The notes under the pieces: model-generated
Seen by the model: the letters and a program-made list of their open reading frames with translations, nothing else
What the model was told of the DNA's origin: nothing
The model's database searches: none
NCBI GenBank assembly: GCA_004297725.1
Contig: SCUS01000068.1
Coordinates: 1 to 47,342, forward strand
DNA from: Myxococcaceae bacterium
Lineage (GTDB): Bacteria; Myxococcota_A; Polyangia; Polyangiales; Ga0077539
Reading direction: 5' to 3'
DNA length: 47,342 nt
In this document: positions 36,250 through 44,831 of the stretch, piece after piece
Numbering within the stretch: position 1 is the first letter of the stretch
How the letters are laid out: each line of letters opens with the position of its first letter
Program-made: the position numbers and the translations under genes

Positions 36250-38031
36250 ATGAAGTACCCGGGTAGTTGGGCCTCCGTCGTCGCCCTCGCGGCCGTGCTC
36301 GCAGGCTGCAAGGAGGACCCCGCCCCCGCCCCGGTCGACGCGGGCTTCGACGCGGGCGCCGTGGATGCTCCCTCCGTGGACGTCGCGCTCGACGCGGGCT
36401 CCGACGCGGGCTCCGACGCGGGCGTGGCGACGGACACCGGCCGCCCGGTGCCCTACGGCGGCCCGGACGACTGGTGCCCCGGCCGGGACCACTGCCGTGG
36501 CGCCGGCGACAACCGGCTCCTCGTGGGCGCCGGGCGGGCGAGCATCACCCCCACGCTGGTCGAGTCGGAGTTCGACGACCGCAACGGCGACCACGAGTGG
36601 CAGCGCAACGAGCCCTTCACCGACGTCAACGGCAACGGCCGCTTCGACGCCTTCTGGATGGCGGGCTTCGGCAACGCCCGCGCCGCGCGAGGCGTGCACG
36701 ACGAGCTCGAGGTGCGGGCGATCGCGTTCCGCTACAACGACACCACGGTGGCCTTCGCGGTGCTCGACGCGGTCGGGTACTTCATCAACGACATGGACGC
36801 CGCGCGCGCCGACCCGGCGCTCGCCGGGCTCGACGTCGACCGGGTGATCATCGGCTCGACGCACGTCCACGAGGGGGTCGACACCGTCGGCCTCTGGGGC
36901 CCGTCGGCGAGCCAGACCGGGCTCAACCGCGAGTACCAGACGCTCACCCAGCAGCGCATCGCCCAGGCCGTGCGCCAGGCCGTGATGGCGCTGCGCCCGG
37001 CCAGGATGCGCGTGGTGCAGGCGGCCCCCACGGACGCCATGGGCGACACCCGCGGCTACGTCAACGACACCCGCGACCCGGTGATCTACGACCCGACGAT
37101 CACGGTGGTGCGCTTCACCGACGCCGAGCGCCCGGACACCACCCTCGCCACCTGGATCAACTGGTCGTCGCACCCCGAGTACGCCGGCTCTCGCAACGAC
37201 CAGCTCAGCGCCGACTACGTGCACTGGCTGCGCGACGTCACCGAGCGCGGCGACGCCTCCCTCGGCCTCGCGGGCCTCGGCGGCACCACGGTCTTCGTCA
37301 ACGGCGCCCTCGGCGGCCAGGTCGGCCCCGGCGGCACGCGCGTCCCCGGCGCCGACGGGATGGTCGTCAACAACGCCGGCCTCGCCAAGGCCGAGGCGGC
37401 CGGCCGCAACATCGCCCGCTTCGCCCTGGAGCGCCTCGCTCGCGACGGCGTCGACGTCCCCGCGAGCGAGCTCTCGCTCTCGTACCGCACGGCCCCCATC
37501 GCCGCGCAGGTCGAGAACATCGGCTACCACGCCTACTACCTCACCAACGTCTTCGCGCGAGAGCTGCTCTACTTCGACCCCTCGCTGCCCTTCGACGAGA
37601 CCAACGTCCCGTGGGTGCGCTCCCGGGTGACGTACCTCCAGGTCGGCCCGGTGGGCACCGTCACCGCCCCGGGCGAGCTGCACCCCGACCTCTGGGTGGG
37701 CACGCGCGACACCCGCTGGTCGTGGGGGCAGCCCCCGCTCACGCCGATGCAGCCCAACGCCCCCGACCTCTCGACGGCCCCCGCGCCGCCCTACCTCCGC
37801 GACCTGGTGCTGATGAACCCCGGCGTGCGCTACGCGTTCGTGTCGGGCCTCACCGAGGACTTCCTCGGGTACATCGTCCCCACGTACAACTTCCTCCTCG
37901 ACCCGGTGACGCCCTACCTCAACGAGCCCGCCGGCGACCACTACGAGGAGACCAACTCCATCGGCCCAGGCAGCCAGCGATACCTCTATGGTCCGATGGA
38001 GGCCATCGTCCGCTGGCGCCCGCAGCCCTGA
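36250..38031 (+). CDS. Neutral ceramidase-like lipoprotein
   Basis: This is a 593-residue lipoprotein with signal peptide ending VLAGC (Cys20) and an Asp/Ala linker (VDAGFDAGAVDAPSVD and repeats). The body resembles the neutral/alkaline ceramidase N-terminal domain. It has the opening LVGAGRASITP, the GSTHVHEG metal-His motif, WSSHPEY, and FVNGALGGQVGP at the place of the family's NGDVGGD-type loop. The neutral ceramidase family hydrolyses the N-acyl bond of ceramide. The match at the catalytic loop is partial, so the activity should be considered probable rather than certain. A surface location would suit attack on foreign sphingolipids. Confidence 0.8.
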   Translation: MKYPGSWASVVALAAVLAGCKEDPAPAPVDAGFDAGAVDAPSVDVALDAGSDAGSDAGVATDTGRPVPYGGPDDWCPGRDHCRGAGDNRLLVGAGRASITPTLVESEFDDRNGDHEWQRNEPFTDVNGNGRFDAFWMAGFGNARAARGVHDELEVRAIAFRYNDTTVAFAVLDAVGYFINDMDAARADPALAGLDVDRVIIGSTHVHEGVDTVGLWGPSASQTGLNREYQTLTQQRIAQAVRQAVMALRPARMRVVQAAPTDAMGDTRGYVNDTRDPVIYDPTITVVRFTDAERPDTTLATWINWSSHPEYAGSRNDQLSADYVHWLRDVTERGDASLGLAGLGGTTVFVNGALGGQVGPGGTRVPGADGMVVNNAGLAKAEAAGRNIARFALERLARDGVDVPASELSLSYRTAPIAAQVENIGYHAYYLTNVFARELLYFDPSLPFDETNVPWVRSRVTYLQVGPVGTVTAPGELHPDLWVGTRDTRWSWGQPPLTPMQPNAPDLSTAPAPPYLRDLVLMNPGVRYAFVSGLTEDFLGYIVPTYNFLLDPVTPYLNEPAGDHYEETNSIGPGSQRYLYGPMEAIVRWRPQP

Positions 38032-38090
38032 TCTCGCATTACCGATCCACGTAAACTCTTCTCTCCCCTTCAGATCCGGAGCCACCCATC

Positions 38091-39158
38091 GTGATCGTCA
38101 GGAACACCGCACTCGTCCTCGCCGCCCTCAGCCTCGCCGCGTGCAGCAGCGACCCGGCCGCGCCCGCCGACGCCGGGACCACCCCCACGGACACCGGCGC
38201 CGTCGACTCGGGCTCCACCCCGACCGACACCGGCTCGACCCCGACGGACACGGGCTCCGTCACCGACGCCCCCGCGGCGGACGTCCCGGTGATGCGCCGC
38301 TGCAACGTCCACGGCGGCGAGGCCTGCTTCGAGCTTCCGACCGTCGCCGTGATGGCCAACGGCGGCACCGGGATGCCCATGGTGGCGCCGGACTTCTCGT
38401 GCAACCTCGCGACGGTGAGCACCACCACGGCGGCGCTCCCCATCGCCGGGCGCGTCGCCGACTTCCAGACCAACGCCCCGGTGGCCAACGCGACGGTGGA
38501 CGTGTTCTCGGGGCTCAACTACCTCGGCGCCCCGGTGGCGACCGCGACCTCCAACGCCATGGGGATGTACACCGTGACGGTGCCCGCCGGGACGATGGGG
38601 CCGCTCTCCTGGCGGGTGCGCGCGACGGACACCCTCGACACCTACCTGGTCAACGACACCACCGACCTCACCCGCGCGGCCGTGATGGGGAGCAACCGCA
38701 ACTCCGTCGCCGCGACCACCGCGGGCCTGCTCGCGGCGCTGCTCGGGCAGTCGCGCCGTGATGGCACCGGGATCATCGCGGGCAACGCGCTCGACTGCCA
38801 GCGCCGCGACCTCATCGGCGCCATCGCCACCATCTCCAGCACCTCGTCGGTCGGGGCCGGCGCCCGCCCGACCTTCGTCCCCGATGCCCAGGTCTATTAC
38901 TTCTCGCCCACCAGCGGGCTGCCCACCAGCCGCAACGCCGCCACCATGACCAACGTGACCAGCAGCAACGGGCTGTACCTCGCGATCCAGGTTCCGCCGT
39001 CGACCACGGCGACGTACTACGCGCAGATCTGGGGCTTCCGCACGACCGCCGCGGTGGCCATGGGCGCCGCGGGCCTCTCGCTGCTCTCCGAGACCCCGGT
39101 GAAGGTGCTCCCCGACGTGCTGGTGACGGTCAACAACGAAGCCCTGCGGGCACCTTGA
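38091..39158 (+). CDS. Lipoprotein with carboxypeptidase-regulatory-like domain
   Basis: This 355-residue lipoprotein starts with GTG after a GGAG site (38077-38080). It has a signal peptide ending SLAAC (Cys18) and a Thr/Asp/Gly linker with repeats of the form TPTDTGS. Residues about 120-185 form a transthyretin-like carboxypeptidase regulatory domain (AGRVADFQTNAPVANATVDV ... MGMYTVTVPAG). The rest is beta-rich with a second such unit likely. It follows the ceramidase-like gene by 59 nt and overlaps murI by 4 bp. Role unknown. Confidence 0.82.
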   Translation: MIVRNTALVLAALSLAACSSDPAAPADAGTTPTDTGAVDSGSTPTDTGSTPTDTGSVTDAPAADVPVMRRCNVHGGEACFELPTVAVMANGGTGMPMVAPDFSCNLATVSTTTAALPIAGRVADFQTNAPVANATVDVFSGLNYLGAPVATATSNAMGMYTVTVPAGTMGPLSWRVRATDTLDTYLVNDTTDLTRAAVMGSNRNSVAATTAGLLAALLGQSRRDGTGIIAGNALDCQRRDLIGAIATISSTSSVGAGARPTFVPDAQVYYFSPTSGLPTSRNAATMTNVTSSNGLYLAIQVPPSTTATYYAQIWGFRTTAAVAMGAAGLSLLSETPVKVLPDVLVTVNNEALRAP

Positions 39159-39988
39159 GCGACAAGGCCAGCGATCCCCGGCGCGCCCTCCCGATCGGGG
39201 TCTTCGACTCCGGCCTCGGGGGGCTCACGGTGGTCCGACAGATCCGTCGGTTGTGCCCCCAGGAGGACGTCCTCTACCTGGGCGACACGGCCCGCGTCCC
39301 CTACGGGACCCGCTCCGCGCAGACCGTGCTGCGCTACTCCCGGGCCTGCGCGAGGGCGCTGGTCTCCCGCGGCATCAAGCTGCTGGTGGTGGCGTGCAAC
39401 ACCGTGAGCGCGGTGGCCCTCGACATGCTGCGCGTCGAGCTCGACCTCCCGGTGCTCGGGGTGATCGAGCCCGGCGCCGGGGCCGCCGTGGCCGCCACGC
39501 GCCGCCACCGCGTGGGGGTGCTCGCCACCGCGGGGACCATCGCGTCGGGCGCGTACCCGAGGGCCATCGCGTCGCGCTCGTCGCGCACGGAGGTCTTCGG
39601 CCGCGCGGCGCCGCTGCTGGTCCCGCTGGTGGAGGAGGGGTGGCTCGACGGGGAGGTTCCGCGGCTGGCGGTGGCGCGCTACCTGGAGACGCTCGCGGCC
39701 TGCGACGTCGACGTGGTGGTGCTCGGGTGCACGCACTACCCGGTGCTGCGCGACGTGATCACCGCCGAGTCGAAGCGGGTGCTCGGCGAGGGCGCCTCGG
39801 TGGTCGACAGCGCCGAGGCCACCGCGGAGGAGCTGAGGGACTTCCTCGAAGCCCGCTCGCTGGGCGCGGCGTCGGTGCGCGAGGGGCGGCTGCGGATGCT
39901 GGTCACCGACCGGCCGCAGAGCTTCGCCGACGTGGCCTCGCGCTTCCTCGGGCACCCGGTGGACGAGGTCGAGCAGATCGACCTGTAG
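39155..39988 (+). CDS. murI: Glutamate racemase
   Basis: This 277-residue enzyme makes D-glutamate for peptidoglycan. It shows GVFDSGLGGLTVV at the N-terminus, the first catalytic Cys81 in VACNTVSA, and the second, Cys192, in LGCTHYP. The TTG at 39155 is the best start: it overlaps the previous TGA (TTGA), suggesting coupling to the lipoprotein gene, and it leaves a short natural N-terminus before GVFDSG. This is an unusual start codon for an essential gene. Confidence 0.93.
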   Translation: MSDKASDPRRALPIGVFDSGLGGLTVVRQIRRLCPQEDVLYLGDTARVPYGTRSAQTVLRYSRACARALVSRGIKLLVVACNTVSAVALDMLRVELDLPVLGVIEPGAGAAVAATRRHRVGVLATAGTIASGAYPRAIASRSSRTEVFGRAAPLLVPLVEEGWLDGEVPRLAVARYLETLAACDVDVVVLGCTHYPVLRDVITAESKRVLGEGASVVDSAEATAEELRDFLEARSLGAASVREGRLRMLVTDRPQSFADVASRFLGHPVDEVEQIDL

Positions 39989-39998
39989 CGCGCCCCCC

Positions 39999-40658
39999 AT
40001 GAAGCACCCGTCCCGCGTCGTGCACCAGGGCGACGGCGTCGCGTGGCTCGCGAGCGCCCCGCTGCCGCCCGACCACGCCGTCGTCACCTCCCTGCCCGAC
40101 CTCTCGGAGATGCGTGGCCTCGACGCCCCATCGTGGCGGCGGTGGTTCATCGACGCGGCCGCGCTCGCCTGCGCCCAGGTGGCCGACGAGTCCGTGGCGG
40201 TGTTCTTCCAGACCGACGTGAAGCGCGACGGGCGATGGGTCGACAAGGGTCTGCTGGTGAGCCTCGGCGCCGAGGCCGCGGGCTCTCACCTCCTCTGGCA
40301 CAAGGTCGTCTGCCGCGCCCCGCCCGGAACCATCACCCCGGGGCGCCCCTCCTTCGCCCACCTCCTGTGCTTCTCCCGCGCGCTGCGCCTCGACCCGGCG
40401 CGCTCCTTCGCCGACGTGCTGCCGCGCCTCGGCGCGATGCCCTGGGCCCGCGCCATGGGTGTCGAGGCCTGCGCGGCGACCTGCCGCTTCCTCCTCGCGG
40501 AGACGGGCGCCCGCGCCGTGGTCGACCCCTTCTGCGGCGTCGGGACGATGCTCGCCGTCGCCAACGCGCACGGCCTCGACGCCGTCGGCGTGGAGCTCTC
40601 CGCGAAGCGCGCCGAGCAGGCTCGCGAGCTCGCGATCGACGCACCCCCGGTCGACTGA
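39999..40658 (+). CDS. Permuted SAM-dependent methyltransferase-like protein
   Basis: This is a 219-residue protein starting 10 nt after murI. The C-terminal part has a SAM-binding motif DPFCGVGTMLAVAN from Asp176, like the FxGxG motif of amino-methyltransferases. The N-terminal part has TSLPDLSEM from Thr30, at the position where a permuted (beta-class) methylase would have its TSPPY-like catalytic motif. The usual second Pro-aromatic pair is replaced by Leu-Pro-Asp, so target and chemistry are uncertain; RNA, DNA or another substrate is possible. I know of no close characterised relative. Confidence 0.72.
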   Translation: MKHPSRVVHQGDGVAWLASAPLPPDHAVVTSLPDLSEMRGLDAPSWRRWFIDAAALACAQVADESVAVFFQTDVKRDGRWVDKGLLVSLGAEAAGSHLLWHKVVCRAPPGTITPGRPSFAHLLCFSRALRLDPARSFADVLPRLGAMPWARAMGVEACAATCRFLLAETGARAVVDPFCGVGTMLAVANAHGLDAVGVELSAKRAEQARELAIDAPPVD

Positions 40659-40748
40659 ACCCCGGCGTCGCGACGCACGGATTGCGCGGGCCTCGGCCGG
40701 GGGAGCGGGTCTATCGCGTTGGCATCGTCGCTGCAGTCACGACGCGCC

Positions 40749-41516
40749 ATGAGCGAACACATCCTGAAGAACAAGGTCGCCCTCGTCACCGGGGCTGCCA
40801 TGGGCATCGGCGAGTCCACCGCGCTGGCCTTCGCGAAGGAGGGCGCGAAGGTCATCGTGTCGGACACCAGCCCCAAGGGCGAGGCCGTCGCCGCGCGCAT
40901 CCGTGCGGAGGGGGGCGAGGCGCGGTTCATCGCCGCCGACGTCTCCAGGGCCTCCGAGGTGAAGGCCCTCGTCGAGGGCGCGGTGAAGGCCTTCGGGCGC
41001 CTCGACATCGCCTTCAACAACGCTGGCATCGGAGGCGAGCAGGCGCCCACCGCCGACCTCTCCGAGGCCGGCTGGGAGAAGACCCTGGCGGTCAACCTCA
41101 GCGGCGTCTTCTACTGCATGAAGTACGAGATCGCGCAGATGCTCCAGCAGGGGGGCGCCGGGGCCATCGTCAACAACGCCTCGATCCTCGGCACGGTGGG
41201 CTTCGCCGGGGCCGCCGCCTACGTCGCGGCCAAGCACGGCGTGCTCGGGCTCACCAAGACCGCGGCGCTCGAGTACGCCACGAAGGGCATCCGGGTGAAC
41301 GCGGTCTGCCCGGGCTTCATCGAGACCCCGATGCTCAGCGCTGCGGGCCTGCTACAGAACAAGGACACCCGCGCGATGCTGGAGGGGCTCCACGCGCTCA
41401 ACCGCCTCGGGCAGCCCGACGAGGTCGCGCAGGCGGTGGTGTTCCTCGCCTCCGAGCGGGCGTCGTTCATCACCGGGCACCCGCTGCTCGTCGACGGCGG
41501 GTACGTCGCGCGGTAG
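40749..41516 (+). CDS. Short-chain dehydrogenase/reductase
   Basis: This is a 255-residue classical SDR. The ATG at 40749 starts the natural N-terminus; one 30 nt upstream is less likely. It has the nucleotide motif TGAAMGIG, an acidic residue after the second strand (SDTS, suggesting NAD preference), NNAG, and catalytic Ser145, Tyr158 and Lys162. The ending FITGHPLLVDGGY is typical. Substrate is not visible from sequence or neighbours. It stands alone between the methyltransferase-like and aminotransferase genes. Confidence 0.92.
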   Translation: MSEHILKNKVALVTGAAMGIGESTALAFAKEGAKVIVSDTSPKGEAVAARIRAEGGEARFIAADVSRASEVKALVEGAVKAFGRLDIAFNNAGIGGEQAPTADLSEAGWEKTLAVNLSGVFYCMKYEIAQMLQQGGAGAIVNNASILGTVGFAGAAAYVAAKHGVLGLTKTAALEYATKGIRVNAVCPGFIETPMLSAAGLLQNKDTRAMLEGLHALNRLGQPDEVAQAVVFLASERASFITGHPLLVDGGYVAR

Positions 41517-41582
41517 AGGGCGCTCGACCGATCGCGCGTTCCTTGGCGCGGCCCTCGCGCGACGCTATGCACCGGGGGCGTC

Positions 41583-42779
41583 ATGAAGCCCATCGCCACG
41601 CCCGACCACCTTGCGCGCGTCCGCTACGAGATCCGCGGCCCTCTCGCCCGCCGAGCCTACGAGATCGAGCGCCAGGGTCACGAGGTCATCAAGCTCAACA
41701 TCGGCAACCCCGCGCTCTTCGGCTTCCACATGCCCGACGCGCTGCGCGACGCGGTGGCCGAGCACCTCCCCCAGTCCGACGGGTACTGCCACCAGAAGGG
41801 CATCGTGCAGGCGCGCGAGGCCGTCGCGGCGGACATGGCCGCGCGCGGCGTGGCGGGCGTCGACGTCGACGACGTCTTCATGGGCAACGGCGTCTCGGAG
41901 CTCATCCTGATGACCCTCGAGGCCCTGCTGCGGCCCGGCGACGAGGTGCTCCTCCCGGCGCCCGACTACCCCCTCTGGACCGCCGCCGTCGCCCTCACCG
42001 GCGCCACGCCCGTGTACTACGCGTGCCCCGAGTCGCGCGGCTTCGTGCCCGACCCCGACGAGCTCGACCGCCTGGTCACCCCGCGCTGCCGCGCCATCGT
42101 GATGATCAACCCCAACAACCCCACCGGCGCCGTGTACCCCGCGTCCGTGGTGCGCGCGATCGCTCGCGTCGCCGAGCGCCACGAGCTGGTGCTCTTCTCC
42201 GACGAGATCTACGACCGCATCCTGTACGACGGCGCCGCGCACGAGCCCGCCGCGCGGCACTGCACGGAGACCCTCTGCGCGACCTTCGGCGGGCTCTCCA
42301 AGGTCTACCGGGCGTGCGGGCTGCGCACCGGCTGGGTGGTGTTCAGCGGCCGGCGCGGCCCGGCGGCGAAGTACCTCCAGGCGGTCGAGCTGCTCGCGTC
42401 GCTGCGGCTCTGCGCCAACGTCCCAGGGCAGTGGGCCGTGGCGCCCGCGCTCGCGCGCGACCAGGGCATCGCCGCGCTCACCTCCCCGGACGGGCGCCTC
42501 GGGAGGCAGCGCGCCGCGGTGCTGGAGGGCGTCGGGCGCTCGCGGCACCTGCGCGTGGTGGCCCCGAGCGGGGCGCTCTACGCCTTCGTGGCGTCGCACA
42601 CGCCGGGCTTCGACGACGAGCGCTTCGCGATGGACCTCCTCGAGCGCGAGCGCGTTCTGGTGGTCCCCGGGTCGAGCTTCAACATCGACGATCGGACGTA
42701 CTTCCGGGTGACGCTGCTGCCCGACCCCGACACGATGGCCGAGGTGTTCGTCCGCATCGAGCGGCTGCTCGACGGCTGA
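41583..42779 (+). CDS. alaA: Alanine aminotransferase, AlaA-like
   Basis: This 398-residue class I/II PLP aminotransferase matches E. coli AlaA along its length: KLNIGNPALFGF, GYCHQKGIVQAREA, MGNGVSELI, PAPDYPLWTAAVALTGATPV, INPNNPTGAVYP, and the PLP lysine Lys240 in GGLSKVYR. AlaA converts glutamate and pyruvate to alanine and 2-oxoglutarate. The likeness to this subfamily is strong, though specificity is inferred. It converges on the TetR gene across a terminator-like stem. Confidence 0.9.
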   Translation: MKPIATPDHLARVRYEIRGPLARRAYEIERQGHEVIKLNIGNPALFGFHMPDALRDAVAEHLPQSDGYCHQKGIVQAREAVAADMAARGVAGVDVDDVFMGNGVSELILMTLEALLRPGDEVLLPAPDYPLWTAAVALTGATPVYYACPESRGFVPDPDELDRLVTPRCRAIVMINPNNPTGAVYPASVVRAIARVAERHELVLFSDEIYDRILYDGAAHEPAARHCTETLCATFGGLSKVYRACGLRTGWVVFSGRRGPAAKYLQAVELLASLRLCANVPGQWAVAPALARDQGIAALTSPDGRLGRQRAAVLEGVGRSRHLRVVAPSGALYAFVASHTPGFDDERFAMDLLERERVLVVPGSSFNIDDRTYFRVTLLPDPDTMAEVFVRIERLLDG

Positions 42780-42781
42780 CG

Positions 42782-42808
42782 CCCGGAGGGGGGGAAAGGG
42801 CCTCCGGG
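42782..42808. terminator. Hairpin terminator between convergent genes
   Basis: CCCGGAGG (42782-42789) pairs perfectly with CCTCCGGG (42801-42808) around an 11-nt purine-rich loop. It fills the gap between the aminotransferase stop codon and the TetR stop codon. Confidence 0.6.
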
Positions 42809-43495
42809 TCAGCGTGCGACGTCGGCGTCGGCGACCGGCTGAGCCGCGCGCGCCCGCAGCGAGGCGACCAGCAGGTCGATGGCGACGTCCGCCGCGGCGA
42901 TGCGCTCCTCGTCGGTCTGCACCAGCTGGAAGACTCGCTCGACGACGAAGCCTGCGAGCCCGTGCACGGTGCCCCAGACGAGGCGATACAGGTCGGCGAC
43001 GCGGTCATCGCCCGGGGGCAGCGCCGCCCGCCAGAGCTGCAGCAGCCGGAGCCGCGCCGCCTCCGCGGGGGCGAAGCGCTCCATCACCCCGGGGATCTGC
43101 CGAAGCCCCTCGGCGGCCGTGCGCGAGAACTGCAGCCGGAACCAACCCGGGTTGCCGACCGCGAAGCGCACATACGCTCGCCCGTAGCGCGCCACCGACT
43201 CGAAGGGATCGTCGACCCCCTGCAGCGCCGCCTCGATCGCGGCGATGAAGCGCAGGAAGCCGCGCACCCCGACCTCCGCGAGCAGCGCGTCGCGGCTGGC
43301 GTAGTGGCGATAGATGGCCGCGTCGCTGACCCCCAGGCGCGCCGCGAGCTCCTTCATGGTGAACGCGTGGTAGCCCTTGCGCTCGACCAGCTCGGCGGCG
43401 GCGAGCGCGAGCTGCTCGGCGAGGTCGCCGTGGTGAAAGCTGCCGGCGCGCTTGCGGCGCACCCGCGGCGACTTGACGGCGGTCGGGCCGCTCAT
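42809..43495 (-). CDS. TetR-family repressor with WHG-type C-terminal domain
   Basis: This 228-residue regulator has a basic N-terminal tail and a TetR helix-turn-helix (about 32-70: YHAFTMKELAARLGVSDAAI, then YRHYASRDALL). The C-terminal domain has WFRLQFSR and LVWGTVHGLAGF, as in the TetR-WHG subfamily. The ATG at 43495 overlaps a 17-bp palindrome. It is divergent from a cupin gene, which it probably represses together with itself. Confidence 0.9.
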   Translation of the reverse strand: MSGPTAVKSPRVRRKRAGSFHHGDLAEQLALAAAELVERKGYHAFTMKELAARLGVSDAAIYRHYASRDALLAEVGVRGFLRFIAAIEAALQGVDDPFESVARYGRAYVRFAVGNPGWFRLQFSRTAAEGLRQIPGVMERFAPAEAARLRLLQLWRAALPPGDDRVADLYRLVWGTVHGLAGFVVERVFQLVQTDEERIAAADVAIDLLVASLRARAAQPVADADVAR

Positions 43496-43511
43496 GTTAG
43501 TAACGCTAACA
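43495..43511. promoter_or_regulatory. TetR operator in the TetR/cupin divergent region
   Basis: TGTTAG-TAACG-CTAACA is a perfect inverted repeat with a 5-nt centre. It overlaps the first base of the TetR start codon and lies 24 nt before the cupin ATG. This is the usual placement for a TetR operator that blocks both genes. Confidence 0.75.
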
Positions 43512-43534
43512 CTGTCCGACCTCGGAGGCCAACG

Positions 43535-44122
43535 ATGTCCAACCCTGCTGTCGAGAAGGCTCCTGCTCGCATCGAGACGACGAGGTACACCCTCGCGTCG
43601 CCGCCGACGGGCGAATTCTTCGAGTTCGCGACCTCCGCACGCACGTCTCCCGACGGGATGTTCCGCTTCGTGTGGACGCTCGCGCCCGGCAAGACGGGCC
43701 CCGGGCTGCACACCCACGACGAGGAGACGGAGTTCTTCGAGGTGGTCTCGGGCACCATCCGCATCTGGATCGACGGCGAGGCCCGCGACTACGGTCCGGG
43801 CGACGTCGCGGTGGTTCGGAAGGGGGCGGCGCACCGCTTCCTCAACCCGGGCGCGCAGCCGGTGGTCATCAACGTGAGCCTCGACGGGCCACGCATGGAG
43901 GACGTGTTCCTGCCGGTGAGCGTGGCGACCTACGGGCGCGAGGCGCGCCTCGTCGACGTGATGCGGATGATGGCCAGCATGGGGAAGCCGTACGCGTCGA
44001 GGCCGGCGCGGGCCTTCGAGCGGGCGATGATGGACGGCCTGGTGGCGACCCTGAAGGCCGTCGGCCTCCGGTCGTACCCCGTGGTGCTCGGCTGGGATGC
44101 CGACGGCGGCGCTCGAGGCTGA
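43535..44122 (+). CDS. Cupin-domain protein
   Basis: This is a 195-residue protein with one cupin barrel: GPGLHTHDEETEFFEVVSG holds the first His/His/Glu set, and GPGDVAVVRKGAAHRF holds the second His. These residues normally bind one metal ion. A C-terminal helical part (about 135-190) is attached. Metal cupins include dioxygenases, isomerases and sugar epimerases; the substrate cannot be read here. A strong GGAGG (43524-43528) sits 6 nt before the ATG. Likely controlled by the divergent TetR. Confidence 0.85.
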   Translation: MSNPAVEKAPARIETTRYTLASPPTGEFFEFATSARTSPDGMFRFVWTLAPGKTGPGLHTHDEETEFFEVVSGTIRIWIDGEARDYGPGDVAVVRKGAAHRFLNPGAQPVVINVSLDGPRMEDVFLPVSVATYGREARLVDVMRMMASMGKPYASRPARAFERAMMDGLVATLKAVGLRSYPVVLGWDADGGARG

Positions 44123-44183
44123 GCGAGGTCGCGCGACGCGTCCTGTTGCGTCCTGAGCGCCATCGGCGTTTCACTCCGAGGCC

Positions 44184-44822
44184 ATGAAGCGCCTCTCCCT
44201 CCTCGCCCCGCTCGCGCTCGCCGCGTGCGCCCACAGCACCGCCCCCTGTCCCTCGGACACCACCGCGCGCTCCGCCGCCGCGGCCACCGCCGACTCCGTC
44301 GCGTACGTCCCCACCGGGGCCGGCGGCGCGCCCGCGCCCGCCACGCTGCGCGTCACCAGCGAGGCCTTCGCCGAGGGCACGACCATCCCGATGCGCTCGG
44401 TCTTCGGGGCGTTCGGCTGCACCGGCGAGAACCGCTCTCCCGCGATCCAATGGTCGGGCACCCCGGAGGGGACCCGCTCCTTCGCGGTGATCGTGCACGA
44501 CCCCGACGCCCCCACCGGGACGGGCTTCTACCACTGGGTCGCGTTCGACCTCCCGGGCGACACCCGCTCCCTCCCCGACAACGCCGGCGCCGAGGGATCT
44601 CTCCCCGCGGGCGCCCACCTCGGCCGCACCGACTACGGCACCGGCGCCTACGGCGGACCGTGCCCGCCGCCCGGTCCCGCGCACCGCTACCGCTTCAGCG
44701 TGTACGCGCTCGACACGCCCGCGCTCGGCGCCCCGGAGGGCAGCAGCGCCGCGCTCGTGCGCTTCATGCTGCGCGGCCACGTCCTCGCCCACGGCACCCT
44801 CACCGGAACCTACGGGCGCTAA
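44184..44822 (+). CDS. PEBP-family (YbhB/YbcL-like) lipoprotein
   Basis: This is a 212-residue lipoprotein with signal peptide ending LALAAC (Cys15). The body is a phosphatidylethanolamine-binding-protein fold: FGCTGENRSPAIQWSG, the ligand-site motif HDPDAPTGTGFYHWVAFD, and YGGPCPPPGPAHRYRFSVYAL. In bacteria these are YbhB/YbcL proteins of mostly unknown role. Here it would be anchored in the envelope. It converges on an oxidoreductase gene with only 9 bp between the stop codons. Confidence 0.9.
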   Translation: MKRLSLLAPLALAACAHSTAPCPSDTTARSAAAATADSVAYVPTGAGGAPAPATLRVTSEAFAEGTTIPMRSVFGAFGCTGENRSPAIQWSGTPEGTRSFAVIVHDPDAPTGTGFYHWVAFDLPGDTRSLPDNAGAEGSLPAGAHLGRTDYGTGAYGGPCPPPGPAHRYRFSVYALDTPALGAPEGSSAALVRFMLRGHVLAHGTLTGTYGR

Positions 44823-44831
44823 CACCATCGC

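Noticed and set aside
40043..44122. A 1359-codon plus-strand frame
   Set aside because: It crosses an SDR and an aminotransferase gene in the wrong frame; only its end is the real cupin gene, starting at 43535.
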